DNA of 64,000 nt, from contig NZ_JNWQ01000006.1 of the NCBI RefSeq assembly GCF_000716875.1, forward strand, positions 62,001 through 126,000, given 5' to 3'. Position 1 is the first letter of the stretch, and each line of letters opens with the position of its first letter. The stretch comes from Streptomyces novaecaesareae (GTDB lineage Bacteria; Actinomycetota; Actinomycetes; Streptomycetales; Streptomycetaceae). This document shows, in pieces, positions 60,732 to 64,000 of the stretch. The notes beneath the pieces are model-generated. The model worked only from the letters and a program-made list of their open reading frames with translations, had not been told where the DNA came from and ran no database searches. The position numbers and the translations under genes were made by a program.

Positions 60732-63208
60732 CTCTCGCCCTCGCCCGGAACCCGTCGGCCCAACCGGAGGAAGCCGCAACCGTCCTGCTGGCCGCGGTGA
60801 CTGCGGACTTCCGGAAGCTGATGAGCTGGGATGCCGACAAACGTCAGCTGGTCTTCCCACGCGACCACCCCCTGTTGGGTGCCCCGGAATGCCCGGTGAC
60901 GGGCTGCGACAAGATGGTCTTCCACACAAAGGACCACGGGCTTTGCGTGGGTTGCGCGAGACGGCTGAAGACCAGCGGGCAGAGCCTCGAGGAGTTCTTG
61001 TCCACGGTCAAGCGCCACTGGCGCTCGATCGGTGTCCTGGACTGCCGTGTCCCGCAGTGTGGCCGTCCGTCGAAGACGTCGCGTGCCGAACTGTGCTCCG
61101 CTCATCTGCAGCGCAAAAACAGGCTCGGGCTGACGGTCGAGGAGTTCATCCTCCACCCGTCCGCGAAGCCGCTGCCAGGCTTCGGCTCTTGCGAGGTCGC
61201 ATCATGCCCCCGGTCCCGAGACGGAAACAGCCGCCGATACTGCCTGGCTCACGACCAGCGCCGGATGACGGAGATCCGCAACGGCAGTACCCATGATGAG
61301 GAGACCTGGCGGCTGACGACTCCGGCGATCGCCCAGGCCGGCGTGGTGAGCCTGCTCGGCCTGCCCGACCAGGTGGTGGCCGAGATCCTCTACGGACTGC
61401 AGGAGCGCGTCGCCGCCGGCATCCGGCACAAGGACCACCACGTCCGGCCCTTCTGCGATCTCGTCCGAGCGCGGCAGGTCGCCTCGTTGGCCGATCTCGA
61501 CACCACTGGGCTGAGCAAGATCAACACCTCGCTGGCAACGGGATTCCTCAAGCACGTCGTCCGGTTGAGCCTCTCGCCGGAGACCGAACGGTACAAAGAC
61601 ACCTGGAACGGCGCCGCGTTCGGCATGACCGGCTACCTCCACTTCGAGAAGATCAGCCAGCCCTGGTTGCGCAGAGCCGCCCAGGACTGGGCGGTCGATG
61701 ACGCCCCCCGCCGCCGGGGCACCAACCCCCGCGGAGCGATGCAGACGCAGATCAACTGCATCGTCCGCCTCTCGGAAAGCCTCAAGCTGAACCGGCCGGA
61801 CAAGGGCACGGATCCACGGCTCCTCGGCCGGGACGACATCGTGGCCTTCCTCAACCGGATGCGTTACCTGGTGCAGCAGGGAGAAGTCGCCGCCGCGCGT
61901 CACGTCATCGACGTCCGGCACCTCCGGCGCATGCTCATCCGCATGCGGAGCCTCGGGCTGACCCAGCCCGGTCAGCCTCTGCACGGCCTGTCCGAGCAGT
62001 TCACACTCCGGCCAGAAGACATCCCGGACGACCCGGAGGACACCGAGGCCGGCCGCGACCTCCCGCCGGAGGTGATGCGCCAACTCTCCGACCACCTCGC
62101 TACGTTGGCTGTCGGCGACTCGCAGGTCCGCACCGCAGTCGAGCTGTTGATGGACACCGGCCGCCGCCCGGACGAGATCTGCAGACTGCCCTTCGACTGC
62201 CTCGAACGAGACGGCGACGGCGAACCCGTCCTGATCTACGACAACCGCAAGGCGTTCAGGAACGGACGACGCCTGCCGATCGCCAAGGCCACCGCGGCCC
62301 TCATCGTCGAACAGCAGCAGAGAGTCCGGGCCCGATTTCCCGACACCCCGGTCAAAGACCTCGTGCTGATGCCGACACCGGTCGCCAATCCGCTCGGCAC
62401 GAAGTCGCTGACCGCCGGCTGGCTCGGGGGCCGTCACCGGATCTGGGTCGATTCCGTGCCTGACCTCCTCGTCCCCGCCGTCGTCGAGGTCGCTGGCGAA
62501 CGCGTCACGAAGATGTTGCCCTTCGACAAAGCGAAGATCTTCCCTTACGCCTACCGCCATACCTACGCCCAGCGTCACGCCGACGCTGGCGTCCCCGTCG
62601 ACGCCCTCCGGGTTTTGATGGATCATCGCCAACTTGACACCACGCAGTGCTACTACCGCGTCGGCGAGAAACGCCAACGCGAAGCCGTCGAGCGCGTCGC
62701 CGCGATGCAGTTCGACCGGCACGGCAACCGCGTCTGGCGTAAGGCGAAGGCCGTCCTCGACTCCGAGCACGCCCGTCGGGCGATCGGCGAGGTGCAGGTC
62801 CCGTACGGCACCTGCACCGAACCGTCGAACGTCGCCGCCGGAGGCCACGACTGCCCGGTCCGGTTCCGCTGCGTCGGCTGCAGCCACTTCCGCACCGACG
62901 CGTCCTACCTGCCTGACCTCGAAGCCTATCTGGCGGACCTCTTGCGCAACCGCGAGCGCCTGGCCGCGTTCGCTGGCGCCGATGACTGGGCCAAGGGCGA
63001 GGCGATGCCCTCGGACGACGAGATCAGCCGAGTGCGCCGCTTGGTCAAACGTGTCCGCGAGGAACTCGACGACCTCACCGACGAGGACCGGGCCCAGATC
63101 CAGCAGGCCGTCACCGTCGTGCGCAGAACCCGGGCGGGCGTCGTCTCGCTCGGCATTCCAAAGGTGCGGCAGCCCATGCCCGACCTCCGCCCCGAGAGGA
63201 CCGCATGA
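60728..63208 (+). CDS. tnpB: Tn554 TnpB-like tyrosine recombinase
   Basis: 826 residues from GTG overlapping tnpA. N-terminal zinc-finger-like Cys clusters (CPVTGCD, CVGCARR, CRVPQC, CEVASC, about 45-165), a recombinase domain with Arg in MDTGRRPDEICRLP, YRHTYAQRHADAG, LMDHRQLDTTQCYYRV (Tyr at about 641), and a C-terminal Cys cluster (CTEPS..., CPVRFRCVGC, about 695-720). This matches the large second integrase of Tn554. It overlaps tnpC by 4 bases. Confidence 0.85.
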   Translation: MTLALARNPSAQPEEAATVLLAAVTADFRKLMSWDADKRQLVFPRDHPLLGAPECPVTGCDKMVFHTKDHGLCVGCARRLKTSGQSLEEFLSTVKRHWRSIGVLDCRVPQCGRPSKTSRAELCSAHLQRKNRLGLTVEEFILHPSAKPLPGFGSCEVASCPRSRDGNSRRYCLAHDQRRMTEIRNGSTHDEETWRLTTPAIAQAGVVSLLGLPDQVVAEILYGLQERVAAGIRHKDHHVRPFCDLVRARQVASLADLDTTGLSKINTSLATGFLKHVVRLSLSPETERYKDTWNGAAFGMTGYLHFEKISQPWLRRAAQDWAVDDAPRRRGTNPRGAMQTQINCIVRLSESLKLNRPDKGTDPRLLGRDDIVAFLNRMRYLVQQGEVAAARHVIDVRHLRRMLIRMRSLGLTQPGQPLHGLSEQFTLRPEDIPDDPEDTEAGRDLPPEVMRQLSDHLATLAVGDSQVRTAVELLMDTGRRPDEICRLPFDCLERDGDGEPVLIYDNRKAFRNGRRLPIAKATAALIVEQQQRVRARFPDTPVKDLVLMPTPVANPLGTKSLTAGWLGGRHRIWVDSVPDLLVPAVVEVAGERVTKMLPFDKAKIFPYAYRHTYAQRHADAGVPVDALRVLMDHRQLDTTQCYYRVGEKRQREAVERVAAMQFDRHGNRVWRKAKAVLDSEHARRAIGEVQVPYGTCTEPSNVAAGGHDCPVRFRCVGCSHFRTDASYLPDLEAYLADLLRNRERLAAFAGADDWAKGEAMPSDDEISRVRRLVKRVREELDDLTDEDRAQIQQAVTVVRRTRAGVVSLGIPKVRQPMPDLRPERTA

Positions 63209-63735
63209 CCTCCAGCATGATCGAAGGCAAGCGCGCCGACTCCGCACGACGCCGAGAGCGCGTGATCAAGGCCCTCAACGCAGCCCTGCGAACCGGCGGC
63301 GACATCACCGTCTCCGGTCTCGCCCGCGCAGCCCGCGTCGACCGCAGCTTCCTTTACCGTCACCGAGACCTACTCGAACGCGTTCACACCGCAGCCAACA
63401 CGCCCGTCGAGGAAGGCCGCCTCGCTGCCGTCAGCCGAGCCTCCCTACAGGCCGACCTGGCCAACGCGCTGGAGCGGAACACCCGACTCGCCTCGCGGGT
63501 GCGCCAGCTGGAGCAGCGGCTGTCCAAGCAGCTCGGCGAGCAGGCCTGGACCGAGTCCGGGCTTGGGGCCGCGCCGGATATTGACCAACTCCAGCGCCGG
63601 ATCACCATGTTGGAACAGGAACTCGCCGAGAAGCGGGGAGCACTTGAGGAAAGGACGGAGGATCTCGAAGCTGCCCGGGCCGCGAACAGAGAGCTGACCC
63701 GGACCTTGAACCAGCCGCACTCTGGACGGCCATGA
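63205..63735 (+). CDS. tnpC: Tn554 TnpC-like protein (DUF6262)
   Basis: 176 residues, overlapping tnpB. An HTH-like N-terminus (SGLARAARVDRSFLYRHRDLLERVH, about 38-62) is followed by a long coiled coil (about 80-170). TnpC modulates Tn554 integration orientation or frequency. The element's right end must lie beyond here and was not identified. Confidence 0.8.
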   Translation: MTSSMIEGKRADSARRRERVIKALNAALRTGGDITVSGLARAARVDRSFLYRHRDLLERVHTAANTPVEEGRLAAVSRASLQADLANALERNTRLASRVRQLEQRLSKQLGEQAWTESGLGAAPDIDQLQRRITMLEQELAEKRGALEERTEDLEAARAANRELTRTLNQPHSGRP

Positions 63736-63795
63736 TCCAGCGGGCTGGCGAACCACGCGGCGCGGTCGAGAACAACCCACGACTTCCGCCGCGAT

Positions 63796-64000
63796 TTACA
63801 GAACGTCCCGCTCGATCAACGTGCCATCGGGGCCCAGCACATAGGTACGCGGAGGGCCCATGGCCGCCACGGCTGCCCTGAGCCCGGCCTCCTTCTCTGC
63901 GGGATCCGGAGCGTTCGGATCCCGCACAAGGAAACCGTGGAGCTCGATGTCGTCCGCATCCACGTCGCTGGGCTCCGGGCGGCCCTCCACGATGAACCCG
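63796..64000 (-). CDS. Hypothetical protein, N-terminus outside the window
   Basis: Open frame from the window edge to a stop at 63796-63798 (about 67 residues: ...GFIVEGRPEPSDVDADDIELHGFLVRD...TYVLGPDGTLIERDVL). It is acidic with a late LGPDGTLIE strand-turn. No family recognised. It may be a cargo gene of the Tn554-like element or the flanking chromosome. Confidence 0.5.
   Translation of the reverse strand, partial: GFIVEGRPEPSDVDADDIELHGFLVRDPNAPDPAEKEAGLRAAVAAMGPPRTYVLGPDGTLIERDVL

Overview
The window is very GC-rich, with densely packed genes, frequent GTG starts, 4-base start/stop overlaps and GC-hairpin terminators that lack U-runs. Gene content (SpoIIE/PAS/GAF phosphatase, DUF397-era small genes, SCO4226-like protein, RibM-type rib operon, NlpC/P60 hydrolase, Fe-SOD with a Nur-like box, GuaB1, TPR regulator) points to a Streptomycetaceae chromosome (Streptomyces or Kitasatospora). 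No RNA polymerase, rRNA or tRNA gene is present.

Layout. 0-4.6 kb: end of an AAA+ ATPase gene, an epimerase, two coupled CNNM/CBS membrane proteins and a PH-domain protein. 4.7-9.5 kb: hisE-hisG, then the riboflavin operon ribE-ribM-ribBA-ribH under an FMN riboswitch, all on the minus strand. 9.8-18.7 kb: mixed single genes (nickel-binding-like protein, PPOX flavoprotein, HIT, serine hydrolase, secreted PAF-acetylhydrolase-like esterase, divergent HxlR regulator/MFS exporter). 18.8-28.5 kb: a 1,227-residue multi-sensor phosphatase, QueA-like/SDR pair, RluA-type pseudouridine synthase, second SpoIIE phosphatase, DUF3224 and DUF5995 proteins separated by short tandem repeats. 28.4-36.7 kb: GuaB1, an unusual SDR, a Nudix protein, a decayed ABC gene, and a magnesium locus in which an M-box riboswitch plus a leader ORF precede an Nramp-related transporter and MgtC. 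37.4-43.6 kb: ABC transporter pair, BlaI/M56 pair, NlpC/P60 hydrolase. 44.0-49.1 kb: mutA-mutB-meaB (methylmalonyl-CoA mutase and its GTPase). 49.1-52.3 kb: small, apparently frameshifted genes, a TPR protein with phased upstream repeats and a Nudix-like protein. 52.4-56.6 kb: polysaccharide deacetylase, Fe-SOD, secreted M9 collagenase.

The most interesting part is 56.8-59.45 kb. A 27-codon gene (56885-56968) with a good ribosome site encodes a Lys-rich leader ending in NAWVLHVI. It is followed by a short divergent cytochrome P450 and a JmjC-type hydroxylase. I read this as a compact P450-modified ribosomal peptide (RiPP) cluster. A convergent ABC transporter gene next to it, possibly its exporter, survives only as a 3' fragment because a Tn554-like element (TnpA/TnpB/TnpC, 59568-63735) has landed in it. 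The right end of that element is not identified, and a last gene runs off the window edge.

All functional calls rest on reading the sequence and on remembered family motifs. No database search was run.
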